Shown here: piece after piece, positions 21,001 through 31,067 of the stretch | Numbering within the stretch: position 1 is the stretch's first letter | Layout: each line of letters begins with the position of its first letter | Origin: Melampsora larici-populina 98AG31 | Lineage: Eukaryota > Basidiomycota > Pucciniomycetes > Pucciniales > Melampsoraceae | Direction: 5' to 3' | Assembly (NCBI RefSeq): GCF_000204055.1 | Contig: NW_006768766.1 | Coordinates: forward strand, 3,363,037 to 3,427,036 | DNA length: 64,000 nt | Program-made: the position numbers and the translations under genes | Notes under the pieces: model-generated | What the model was told of the DNA's origin: nothing | The model's input: only the letters and a program-made list of their open reading frames with translations | Databases searched by the model: none

Positions 21001-22347
21001 TTTACCTGGACAGACAGGTTTTATCGTGAGCTCAAAGACTCAGTGACTAACAACGAAAGAGGGCGGAGGTATCGACGCCTTACCTGCAGCAGAGCAGGTT
21101 AAACAACGGAAGTGACTAGAAAGGAGAGTAATCACTTAGACAGAGGCTTTGAGAGGAAATACGAGAGAAAAAGTACGCACTCTGAGTTTTCACGTTCCTA
21201 ACGGTGAGGAACAAACTCAGAGCTCGAGAGGAGGCTGGTATATGAGGAAACAGCAGACTAGAACACAACATGGAAAAATTCTGACAAGTGTTTCAGCTCG
21301 ACCAATCGGGTGAAGGCGCACATAATGAACATGAAAGAAATGAAACAACTGATCCCAAAGCGTCATAACTCAATACCAACTCCTGATGCTTTTCATACCT
21401 ATTCCAACACAATTTTCCCAATCCGGTTAACTTCTAAGAATCCCAGTCTTCTAACCACGTCTTCCTTCATATACCCGTGATGTACTTGACCTTGAATCCA
21501 TCTTTACCATAACACGTGAAAGTAAGTGAGCAGGTCCTTCACGTCGGCCGAGCGAGTCGCATTATACCCAGGTTCATGATTTGCCGAAATGAACTCTATA
21601 TCAGAGTCTTGAGAGATATCCATCGCATCTGGGACCTCATAGGCCTAGATCAAAGTGAGTCAGGAAGGAATAATCAATAACTACTTATGAGGCGGTGTAA
21701 GTAATCCAGACTACTTACTGAGTCAATCGCTTTCGTTCCTGATTTGGGTGAGCCAATGCCTGAGCTTGTGGATATGGAATGTTGGCTAGGAGATCGGATC
21801 GCGTTTGAACGTTGGCTAGTGCTAGTCGAAAGGGCAATCTGACAGTTAAAGGTATTATTAGCGCCATGTACCGAGATGTAGATTTAGAAAGAAAGGTAGG
21901 TACTTACAGTTTTTGTTTGCTTTGCCTTCGGTGTAGAGGGTTGGGGACTGGGTGATCTGACATGTTTCCCGGTTGATGAACGTTTCTAACAGAAAGAAAC
22001 AAGTCTTGAATTAGAAAGTACCAAATCTTCATTGGAAGAACACCTGGACATACCTTCCCTTTATCAGCTTGCTTAACCTTTGAGGTAGCGCCTGATGGAA
22101 CTCGAAGGTGCTTTTGCTTGCTTTTGGTTGCCGGTGGTCGAGGTGATGCAGCTCGATGAGCCAGAGGACCCGGAGATCCAACCTCAGGACTTTCAGGTCG
22201 ATTAAGAGCAGCACGCGAGTCGCTCGGAGTCACGACAAACCCTGGCTGGGTTCGAGCAGGACTTGCTGGGCGGAGGGTTCTAGCGGATGACTTACTCGGA
22301 ATCTGTAAACTACTTTCAGACAAACTGTGTGAGACGTTTTTGGTCAT
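18074..22347 (-). pseudogene. hAT transposase, about 11 exons, decayed
   Basis: Exons by GT-AG signals: 22347-22054, 21985-21908, 21838-21719, 21644 to about 21505, 20586-20175, 20079 to about 19867, about 19803-19390, 19322-19158, 19077-18970, 18902-18402, 18340-18074. The start is Ser/Pro-rich. A BED-like segment (CRWCHN...YWNLWGHRDG) is followed by the RNase H-like core (FCLIHDVWTTKGNRYAF, LAQTTDSGGNN, HHVRCYAHKLNL, TRWNSHYD) and the hAT dimerisation domain (FPTLSKLARDYLAVFATSCA then CERTFSAA). Lesions: frameshift near 20190, a donor reading ATAAGT instead of GTAAGT near 19866, TGA at 18675-18677 (MNP*FRVKFF), and tandem repeats in the 20.7-21.2 kb intron. Exon 4 to 5 is uncertain. Confidence 0.85.
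20716..21115. repeat. tandem 78-bp repeats within the hAT gene
   Basis: The unit starting ACCTGGACAGACAGGTTTTA occurs at 20716, 20794 and 21004. The latter two are followed by a shared extension (ACCTGCAGCAGAGCAGG then TTAAACAACGG). A second shared piece, TCTGAGTTTTCACGTTCCTA, lies at about 20908 and 21181. The block interrupts the expected position between the linker exon and the BED exon. Confidence 0.8.
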
Positions 22348-22867
22348 TTCAATGATTTGATGGAAGGAACGGAGTATGTGACTATAGGGATTGGTGAGAT
22401 CAGAAGTTTTTTAGTTCTGGATGTGTGCGTGAAAAGCGTGAAAAGGAGAAAGTGTCTCTCACCTTTGATTATGACCCCTGGCATGGCTTTTAAAACCACA
22501 GTTCGGCCGCTGTCAAAAATATATCCAGGGGAGGTTGTGGAGTGTTCGAAGGGGTGGTGGCGTCCACTCATGGCCGTGCATCTTGGGTGTGGTGTGTACC
22601 AAAGTGGTTGATGGATGGGTTGGTAGAGGATTAGTTCGAACCCTGTACCCAGGATACAGCTACCCCTGGGTACAGGGTTTTGCCCCGCTATATAGTGGTG
22701 CATTTGCAGACCCGGCCCGTTGTGCAGCGGGATTACCGCTATGGTTTTTCTCACCCCGGGTTTGCGGAGCGCAGTCACCGCTATATATAGCGGTGACTTA
22801 GCGGTGTCAAATATCGCTCCGCAACCGCTCCGCAGCAGCAATTTTGAGCGGAGCGGTTGCGGTATTG
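22348..22867. other. hAT 5' leader/subterminal region with strong palindromes
   Basis: Arms AACCCTGTACCCAGG (22639-22653) and CCTGGGTACAGGGTT (22665-22679) form a 15-bp perfect stem with an 11-nt loop. GTCACCGCTATA/TATAGCGGTGAC (22774-22797) is a 24-bp perfect palindrome. No exon is visible upstream of 22347. Confidence 0.75.
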
Positions 22868-23233
22868 GCCACAGTTACTATACTAGTATCAGTATCTTGC
22901 AGTATAGTACCTTTTTTGAAAGTATAGTATCCACATACTTAGTATCAGAAACCAGATACTATACTCCCAGGTGCTGAAAGACAGTATCTTAAAATTGGAT
23001 ACTAGTATCTGATACTCTTCCAAATGTAGATACTAAAGATACTTGGTATCTGCTCAAGATACTATTGGGTATCTGCAGATACCTGAGGATACCCGCGAGT
23101 ATCTGAAGTATCCACAGGAGATACTATACTGGACCCTGAGGTTTTTAGGTATCCTGTTTTTGGATGCCATATTCAGTATAGTATCTTTTTAGGATACTAT
23201 ACTTAGGGGATACAAAGTAGAAAGCCGGGCACG
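22868..23233. repeat. left inner TIR of the large element, rich in GATAC/GTATC motifs
   Basis: The sequence from 22875 is packed with GATACTATACT-like and GTATCTGCAGATACC-like repeats. Its two ends match the right TIR region 30949-31060 in inverse orientation, the middle being longer here. Confidence 0.7.
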
Positions 23234-23393
23234 TGCCCGGGCATGTGCCCACAAGTCCAGATCCCAAATTTTGGCTGTAAAATTGGGATCTGGACTTGTG
23301 GACACGTAGCCGGGCATGTGCCCGGAAGTCCACATCCCGAATTTTGGCTGCAAAATTGGGATCTGGACTTGTGGGCACATGCCCGGCTTTGTC
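23234..23393. repeat. GC-rich palindromic block inserted in the left TIR
   Basis: Two copies of a unit containing CCACAAGTCCAGATCCCAA... and its inverse CTGGACTTGTGG are arranged head-to-head and bounded by AAGCCGGGCAYGTGCCC and its inverse. On both sides the sequence resumes homology with the uninterrupted right TIR (AAAGCC to TGTCA), so this is a separate small fold-back insertion. Confidence 0.7.
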
Positions 23394-24643
23394 AGCTATG
23401 AGGAATTTAGTCGCACTAAAAATTCCCAAATAGCTAAACTACTTAACCTTAACAATAACTACAATAATTGTAACTACAAAAGTCTATAAAAAATATATAT
23501 ATCACATCTCAACACTCGAGTTTCAAGAGTGAACAATTACGTCATATTACAATTATTTGAAACACTGGCCAGGATCCAATACCAATTGAACCCTGACCAG
23601 GCTAACTCAACCTCACAACCACCAGGTTGGTTAAACACTACATTAACAAACCTGGAGCTCACAACGAAAACGATTTCAGGGAAAATCAAGAACCCTTAAT
23701 TTTACCAAACCAGCTTAGGCAAATTAGAAGATCACTACACCACGTTAGAAAACTAGCTTCTATATAATTCATAGATTCCTCCCAAGAAAGAAGAGGACCA
23801 CCGAAAAGCAGAACTACCAAGTTTTACTTGAATTACTCAAAGCTCTTATTTGATAAACAAAACTCGTTTTACTTTTAACAGAAACCAAGCCGCATTAAAC
23901 TTAAATTTTAGACAATAGCTTTTTAAAGACTTACCACTTCAAAACTAGCTCTCTGTCTCACTTTTAATCGTTCCATTTCTTTTGTTTCTTAAAAGAAAAC
24001 CCCAGTTACGTAGATCTTCAGAACTATAGTTTCATTCAATTTCTTGATTTTCATCCTATTGCTAGAGGACAAAGGATTTAAAACTCTACCTATTAGGATC
24101 TTATCAGTAAGACCTAGTGGAAGGCGTTTAGTTGATTTAGATCTCTAAACAGAAACCCTTTTCGGAATCCAAAACTCCACGAGGAGTTGTCCAAGTAAGC
24201 GAGTTTACACCTCACTCCATTTATCAATTCTCCTCCTTCCTTCTTTCAGTAGGATAGGACTCAGGCCTTTATCAGTATAGTGCTGATCCAGGCCAGAGCT
24301 TTGAGGGCTAGAGGCCATCTCGTGACCTGAAAGGTCACGGGTGGCCAGTCTTAAGGTAACTGACCAACTCCTAGTGCAAATGGAAGGTGGTTCTCGAATG
24401 GAACCACTTCGAATTGACTATGGAGTAGTCTTACCTTTGAAGAAGTAAGGGGAGAGCCGGTGTCCCCTATCACTCAGGGCTTGTGGCAGTCCTGAGCCGC
24501 TCCGGCTCTCCCCTAATACTGACGCTAGCCCAGTGTCATTGGAGAAATCTTTTAAAATCAAGCGGAAAACAGCGGAAGACTAGATTTCATACTGATAGAG
24601 TAGTGTAATGGAAATGCAATTCTGGAACATGTGATCTAAAGAT
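23394..24643. other. non-coding 3' region of YR element 3, with strong hairpins
   Basis: No gene seen. Hairpins include GGGGAGAGCCGG/CCGGCTCTCCCC (24449-24513) with an inner CTCAGG/CCTGAG, and GTGACC-TGAAA-GGTCAC (24322-24338). Their position after the recombinase parallels the hairpin tract after copy 1. Confidence 0.6.
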
Positions 24644-25762
24644 TCAAACGAAAGAAGGTAACATGTCTCCTGTGGAACGCAAAACTTTTACTGCAGCGCG
24701 CCAATCAGCATCATTCCATTCACGCTGGTAGAGCTTGTGGCAATCTGATTTCCAACGTCCTAGAGCCTTTAAAGCAGGTATATCAACTCCAGCCTTTGTC
24801 AAGAGTGTTGCCCCCCCAATTCTGAAAGAATGACCCGACAGAGTTCGGTTTTTCCCCCAGGCTCTTGTTAAGGTTTGTTCAAAAATGGGTCTAGTGATTG
24901 CTCGTGTTAGACCATCATCCCAGGTCATGAATAGACAAGGGTCTTTCACCCGCTCCATTCGGCGCAAGAGTTTCCCGATCGCAATGAAAGGGCATAATCG
25001 ACCGCCGGTTTCAAGTAGGACAAGGAACTGTTCTTCACCGTGCTTAGATGTTTTCGCCTCTCTAAGAGTCAGTCGAACCGTGCGGTGACCGTTTATCTGA
25101 ATGAATAATACATCTGTCTTCAGAATAGCGCTAATGTCTTTCTTCTGGTAGGTTGTTGACTCGTACAGCAATTCGCCCATCCTAGCTAGTCCCCAGTAGG
25201 CCGTCAAGATGAGTGCTTTTAGGCCTATTGGGTCTACCTCGTTTTCGTCGATGCTGTCTAGGAGGTGTAGAAGCTCTTTAGGGGAAACAGGTTGACGGTC
25301 GTAGGCGAGTAGCTTTGCTGTTGTCTCAAGTCTTTGTGATGCTTGAAGAATGCTTTGGATTCTTGTCGGGAGGAGCGTAGGGCATGTTTTCCCGTGGGAG
25401 TCATGCCACGTTCTGATGGCCGAGAGGTACTTATGGATAGTCACCACCCTTATCGGTTTGTTTGTCGCATTGGTGTTATGGTTGTGGCCGGCCCAGATTA
25501 TGAAGCGTTCGATGGTTGATTGTGACAAGGGGAATGCCTTTAGCTTGAATCTAGCCATAAACACCTTGAACTTCTTAACTCCCGAGGCGTAGGATTCCAG
25601 CGTTGACGGTTTCCACCCACCTTTTATCATATGTCATTGGGAGCTTGACAGAGTTAGTGCCACGTCATCGTCAATTCGTAAGAAAGGTATCAAATTTTTC
25701 ATTTTCTTTATTTGAATTTTTGGGGGTAAGATCATTAGTATCAAATCAATGTTCTTGGGCAT
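24644..25762 (-). pseudogene. tyrosine recombinase of YR element 3 (one TGA)
   Basis: ATG at 25762 starts MPKN, like MPKQ in copy 1, and the frame runs to 24644 through one TGA (25634-25636) at a position aligned with a basic residue in copy 2. Catalytic features are complete: YWGLARMGELL (box I Arg), SGHSFRIGGATLL (His and Arg), GRWKSDCHKLYQREW with the Tyr nucleophile. The N-terminal core-binding part is STLESYASGVKKFKVFM. From the internal ATG at 25630 the protein would still have 328 residues and every catalytic residue but lack about 44 N-terminal residues, so residual activity cannot be excluded. Confidence 0.85.
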
Positions 25763-25999
25763 TTGACTGGAACTTACTCTTTTATGTTCAACAGCAGGTG
25801 TTCAATACCAAGCAAAAGGATCGTTATACGTCTTGGGAAATAGGATGCTCGCAATGTGTTGGCTTGGAGTCATGCCACTTCTCAGAACAAAACCGCGAAG
25901 GGAAATGTTTTGGGTTAAACAGATGAATTTCAAATCAAATTTCAAATTAACTATCGAAAGCATTTACAAATTGTCAATACAATACAACAAGATGAGACA

Positions 26000-27824
26000 T
26001 TAGAAGGGATGAGGTATCGCGTCTCCGTCTCCTGCATTTCGTAATGCGTGCTGTAGGTCGTTCGGTATATCTACTAGGACCTGGTAACACCAATTTTCCG
26101 AGGGCGCTATTTCCCGTGATAATTTGTCTGCTCTGTTATCAACTGAGGTTACCCTACGCTGTCCAAGTTGGCAATCTGTTGCGTATAGTAACGTGCTGAT
26201 CTCCTTCCATTCGTGGTTCACCCAAAAGTCACGAGAGCGTTCATTCCTTAGCACCCCTTCTGTAGTCGTGTTGTCGGTGAGAACTAAGAATCTTTTCCCT
26301 TCTACGTCTTGCAACTTCTGTAACATTAGCAGTCCTAGTCGTACCGCCACCGTCTCAAGCCAAGCTATCCCGCGCTTTGGGAGGTCGAGGGGCGTGTCCC
26401 AGCCGTTCAAAAGTTTAAATTGGGACCATTGCTTTCCAATAATGATACCTATACCAAAAGATGTCGATGCGTCTCCGACCCACCCGACGTTAGTTACTAG
26501 TCTAGGTTGTAGTAGGTGTCTATTTGGAAAGTTGTGGAGAGCGTTTAACCACACATTCATGTCTTTCCTAACTGAAGATGGAATTTTCCTTTTGGCATAA
26601 ACATTCGCCCATTCTGCCAACCATTTAAAGTTGCCGGATAAGTAGCAACGCAGTTGAGGGAGGATGTAAGATACATGGTTTAGTCGTCCATTCATTTTTT
26701 CTACGTCTTTATGAGAGTAGTCAACCTTTGCTAGGAACTCTTCGAGTTGTAAAATTCTTTGAGACAGTTTTGTTTTGGGTAAGCAAACGGTTTTCTCCTT
26801 GATATTCCACAGGAATCCTATATATTTCTGCTGATCAGCGAAGTGTGAGAACTTCGTTTCGTTCGTTTTCACTCCCAGAGCTGAGCTATACTGCACTACT
26901 TGATCCATGTTTGTTGGTTGAGCTTCCTCTTTGATGAGGAGGTTGTCATCAACCCATCTAAAGATTTCTAAAAATCCAAACTGTAGCTTGACTAGATCTT
27001 TCCAGGCATCAGCTGGGCCTCCGAAGCTTCCGCACCCAGCCACGCCTCCGAAAGATATGCAAATGTCTATATAATGAAAACCGTTCGAATCTGTTATGAT
27101 TAAGTAAGGCCATTGACTCGGGAGGGTTCCTATTTGACGGTACGCTTTTTCCCAGTCGAAGAGAGCGGCCTTCGCGTTTACTGATAAGTTTGCTATGAAT
27201 TCTGCTACTTTGCAAAAGTTGTCCCAGGTGGTTGCGAAATCTTCTTTGTTTACGAATGAATTTACGCTTGGGATGGCCGGATTGTTCTTCGGGAATGAAA
27301 GATCGTTGATGGGTCTGAAAGACCCATCACCGTTTACCACGGCCCCTATCGGGCTAGATCTAAAGAATCTAAATCGAGACTTCAATTCTTTGGTTGTGAA
27401 AGGTCCAAACATCCTTCCTGCCGCCACTTCTTCTTTTATGTTCTTCATAACTTTCTCATTGACCTCTTCTGCAGATTTATGATTGGGGGGACAGAAGAAT
27501 TCCATATTTTCAATCGTATGGAAAGGAATACCTTGATTGAAACCGTTGATGAATCCATCGACTACAAATTGATAATTTGGTAACAATCCTTTCTTTCCTA
27601 GTTCTAGCTTCCACAATTCTATGTTCATCTTGCTGTAGGGTTTTGTTGGCCATTTCGATTCTGTGTTTTCAGGTTGATGACTATGATTTCTGATCATCGA
27701 AAGGTCTTCCTCTAAGGGTAATTCACTTCTTTCTCCTCTAAATTTGGTTAATGCTGTCTCCTTTGACTTCTTTCCTGTTTCTCTTTCTGGACCATCATTT
27801 TGATTTTCGGTTTGTATTGATTTT
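26000..27824 (-). CDS. reverse transcriptase-RNase H of YR element 3, intact
   Basis: The frame is open from the candidate splice acceptor (TTTCAG ending 27825) to the stop at 26000; the first ATG is at 27697, giving 565 residues. RT motifs: GAVVNGDGSFRPINDLSF, ALFDWEKAYRQI, ISFGGVAGCGSFGG, RWVDDNLLIKE (catalytic DD) and QKYIGFLWN. RNase H: VGDASTSFGIGIIIG, AWLETVAVRLGLL, VLTDNTTTEGVL, SVDNRADKLSR. The stretch upstream of 27697 is open with no stop and continues the gag reading frame if intron 27825-28194 is removed. There is no protease or DDE integrase, as expected for a YR retrotransposon. Confidence 0.85.
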
Positions 27825-28194
27825 CTGAAAGTAATGGGCGAAAAGGGAAGAAAGCAATTGCTATGAATATTTCATCCATCGTTCTTAAACTTCTTTATGT
27901 TAATTAACAGATTAAGATTCTATTTCTTTCAATCAAAATGGAGTATACAACTTTCATCTGTTTAAAGATCACAGGTACAGTTATACTTATCGTTATACAT
28001 GTTAATCAACAAATTTATGACATTTACTTCAAGAAAAACAAAACGTAGTGCACTCATAAATGAAGGGGAGTAACTACGCCTTGACTATGTTGAGCAGAAT
28101 CGGAAAGGACCGAGATAGTGAAAAAAGATGAAAGATAAAAAAGGAAATTCTGGAAAATATGCTCTCTTGTAGACAGATCTGTGACAAGACTCAC
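27825..28194 (-). other. candidate phase-2 intron joining gag to pol in YR element 3
   Basis: Donor GTGAGT (28194-28189) overlaps the gag TGA stop; acceptor TTTCAG ends at 27825. Splicing gives CA plus A (Gln) and KSIQTENQNDG in the RT frame. Phase and location equal those of 2040-2185 in copy 1. Retention of the 370-bp intron would yield Gag alone. Confidence 0.55.
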
Positions 28195-30146
28195 TGTTGG
28201 CGTGCTCTACCTCTGGTGTTTGTGCCTCCTCTTCCTCTCCTATTTCCTCCTCTTCCGCTGTTGTCTACAGCGTTAGGTTGTACAATTGGAGTTCCTTCTC
28301 CGTCGTTTCTTACTTGGTTTACGATTGTTGTTCTTTCTGCTAAGTCTTGATGCTGAAGAGTTCTAGGATGTCTAACGGGTCGTCTTATGTGGGATGATGA
28401 ATGGCGGTTGTTGGTTGACATTTTCCTTTTCATCCCAGTCGTAGTTGGGTTACTACATTCAAAAATGCATAAATAATCTTATCATCTTACTCAGCCAGGT
28501 AAAAATGCTTACTCAATCCAGTTACCCGTAATCGGGTTTCTATTCTCGTAACGCTCCCCTTTTGCATAAGGGTTTATGTTACCGAAGGATAGTTCTCCCG
28601 TTTTCGCTGCTTGCTCTTTGGCTCGTTTTTCGTAATTTTCTACATATAAACCTGCATCTGGGACTGGAACACCTTTTGCTTGATGCGTGAAGAGTTGGGA
28701 CCTGAACATGATATCGTATCTGAGTGCTATCATCCAACATTCGGTTGAGTCTCTAAATAATTTATTTGGATAACTTGTCAGTCAATCCGTTTTGCTCATG
28801 CTTTTTTAATCATCATCGTACTTCACTTACTTTATATTCTTCACATGTTTAATGTGATTCTTTAGCTGCTTTGCTAATATTTCGAATTTGTAAGTTTCTT
28901 TCAAATACTTTCTGAGCAAAGAGATTCCATCGATCCATTCGCCGAAGGACATCCTGTATTCAGAAGGTGGGTTTAGTCCTCTATGCGAGACGATTTGGAT
29001 GATGATGATGGCTGATTCTTGTGGCTCTCTTCTTGATCGAGTTGAACAAAAGACGGGTTCAAAACCGTTAAAGGTACTCTCTCGTTCAGTTTCAGCATCG
29101 CTTCGTTTCAATAGGTCTAGAGTAACAAGCGCAGTACGATATCCTGAAGGTTAGGTATGTAACTTATCTTTCCAATTCTTCGATTGAAAGTGAGGTTCTT
29201 ACTTGAAGTGTAGGAAGCAGGGATGTGCAAGCTAGACCAGATTGAAAATGTATACCGTTTTCTTTAGATACTTTGCTCTTTGCCGAAGACGAAGACTTCA
29301 TCTTCTTCGTAGCTGGTTTCTTCCCATGCTTGTTTGTTCCTTCTTTCACTAAAGAGATTTGGGATTGTTTTAGTTCCTCTAGATTTATACTAGGAAGATG
29401 TCTGAAGTAAAAAAGTTTTTATTCACCTCTCTTCTTGGTTGTGCTCATCTCTTTCTTGTTTGCTTTCTCTCTTTCCTTTATGGCGTTTTCTATCGCTTTA
29501 TCAAGTGATTTGATAGATTTGCGTTTGCCTAGATGAATCAATCAAGATTTTTCTAAGTCAGTTTATGTGACTTCTGATATCTGTGGAGAGCACCACATTC
29601 GGAGTTGAAAAACTCAAGACTTTATTTATTGTCTCTTCCCCAACAGGGGGCGCTCAAACAAGGGAGCTCATAAGATGAAATTCGAACCTTACCTTTCTTC
29701 GTCTTTTGTTCCGATACTTCTGAGTCGTTTGATTCATCTTCAGACGATGAGGAACTGTCAGAAGACGAGCTTGATGTCTCTTCATCTGATGAATCCGATG
29801 TTGAACCATCTGAGTTGTTTGAACTAGAGCTTTCTGACGGTTGATCTTCTTCTTCGTTCTCCAATATGGTCAAGTCCACTCTTTGAGCTATTACATTTGA
29901 TTCGTTAGCTTCACCCTGCTGATAATTCTCCATTTGGCCAGCTATGTCGTCTCGAAGCTGTTCGTCGAGTGCTTCTCCGTCTAGTTCTTCTTCGTCGGGG
30001 TTGTCTGTACCTTCTAAATTGCTATCAGTAGGGTTTTCTTGGTCTAAACCGGATGACGAAGGTGGCGGAATGACTGTAGGGTTTGCTACTGGATCTTCTA
30101 CTCTTCCTCTTCTGGTTACTCTTACGCTTTGTTGTTGGCTAGGCAT
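28191..30146 (-). CDS. gag-like protein of YR element 3, six exons
   Basis: The frames join without a stop through five GT-AG introns: after KTKK (donor GTAAGG near 29693), after TTKKR (GTGAAT near 29427), after VSKEN (GTATAC near 29261), after HVKNI (GTAAGT near 28833) and after GNWI (GTAAGC near 28512). Exon 1 (from ATG 30146) is acidic and serine-rich (long S/D/E runs); exons 2-3 are Lys-rich; exon 4 holds the conserved MSFGEWIDGISLLRKYLK core; exon 5 ECWMIALRYDIMF; exon 6 ends in RGGNRRGRGGTNTRGR, an RGG-like nucleic-acid-binding tail. The core matches copy 1 gag, which has no intron there. Confidence 0.65.
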
Positions 30147-30948
30147 CTTGTTGGGTGGTTCAAGTTGATAGAAACGAGGTAGTTATGGAATGATTAGAAA
30201 CGATAAAGTTATTAAGAAATTGAAGTTTATCTTATAAACTCAAAACTATGATGATATGTTGTACTTTGGAGAGATTTGTGAAAGTTGATACTCTTAAAAC
30301 GAGGATTGCTAATGACTTCTCTTAAAAACCTGATGCTGAAAGTTTATTATAAAGGATTTAGATTCTATTTATGTAGCTAGTCTAAAGTATGCTTGTTCAG
30401 ATTTAGTAACAAAAATAATCTCTGTTCTATCACAACGAGAGATGGAGAATGGAAAATAGAATAGGAAGTTATTCAGATAAAAAATTGAGTAAAAGATTGT
30501 ACGCGGGCGAGAGACCTTTGGAAAGGGATGAAAGGAAGCATCACTTATAGACTCTCTTCCCCCGCGGAGATGCACCTTACGATGACGTCTCTTTCACTCG
30601 AAGAGGTGATCTTGGACTACCTCAGGTTATCCGTGTACAACCGCGGAATGTGACTAACCAACCTACTTGAGTCAATTACTCAAATTGGGTTTTTTCTTCA
30701 TGGACAAGCTTGACACTTCGTACCTCTTGCAAAGACCAATTAAAACACTTTTTCCTGATCGATTAGAGCAACTACTAATCAACTCTTGTTCAATTAACAG
30801 AACTTTTATTTGGCTAGAACTTATAGTAGCCCAACTGCTACCACAAAGCCAGCGCGTATTCATCTTAAACGTCTCAAAACTTGTCTTTCGAGTCACATCT
30901 CATCTTGAGCTCATCCTTTTAGTCTCTACTTGGAATCTCAAGTTGACA
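30147..30948. other. leader region of YR element 3, no gene
   Basis: AT-rich, with GATGACGTCTC and other short motifs but no coding frame of note. It lies between the gag start and the right TIR. Confidence 0.5.
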
Positions 30949-31060
30949 GGCTTTCTACTTTGTATCCCCTAACTGATACCTTTTTTTTGCAGTATTGCAA
31001 AGGAGATACTATACTCGGTATCCCCAATACTATACTAGTATAGTAACTGTGGCAGCGTTG
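30949..31060. repeat. right TIR of the large element
   Basis: About 110 bp whose outer 32 bp and inner 24 bp are inverse matches to the left TIR at 17740-17753 plus 22875-23233. It also contains GGTATCCCCAATACTATACT. Confidence 0.75.
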
Positions 31061-31067
31061 TTTCTAA

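Larger units (their letters stand above)
17754..22867 (-). mobile_element. 5.1-kb hAT transposon nested in the left TIR of the large element
   Basis: Ends are CAATACCGCAATCGCTCCGC at 17754 and, on the reverse strand from 22867, CAATACCGCAACCGCTCCGC. GCCACAG flanks both sides (17747-17753, 22868-22874), a perfect 7-bp duplication where 8 bp is usual for hAT. Subterminal DNA is full of CGCTCCGC and CGCTATATAGCG-type motifs, including a 24-bp perfect palindrome at 22774-22797. The element carries its own transposase gene on the minus strand (18074-22347). Confidence 0.85.
24644..30146 (-). mobile_element. YR (DIRS-like) retrotransposon, copy 3, nearly intact
   Basis: From 30146 down: intron-containing gag, RT-RNase H, tyrosine recombinase. 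The only clear lesion in the coding parts is a TGA at 25634-25636 in the recombinase. All catalytic residues of RT and recombinase are present. It lies inside the TIR-flanked unit 17740-31060. Confidence 0.85.
17740..31060. mobile_element. large TIR-flanked element in copia gag, host to YR copy 3 and split by a hAT
   Basis: The left end CAACACTGCCACAG (17740-17753) continues at 22875 as TTACTATACTAGTAT after the hAT insertion; the right end, on the reverse strand from 31060, reads CAACGCTGCCACAGTTAC then TATAC. Identity resumes farther in (TTAGGGGATACAAAGTAGAA at 23209-23228 and its inverse near 30950-30972). TTTCTAA flanks both sides (17733-17739 and 31061-31067), and removing the element with one copy restores the copia gag frame (LLLERSLK). 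Without the hAT it is 8.2 kb and contains only the minus-strand YR retrotransposon. The inverted repeats could therefore be the termini of that YR element (DIRS elements have inverted termini) or a separate TIR transposon carrying it. Confidence 0.75.

Noticed and set aside
22357..22977. Overlapping plus-strand frames at the hAT right end
   Set aside because: They read through palindromic subterminal DNA with no recognisable domain; the hAT gene lies on the other strand.
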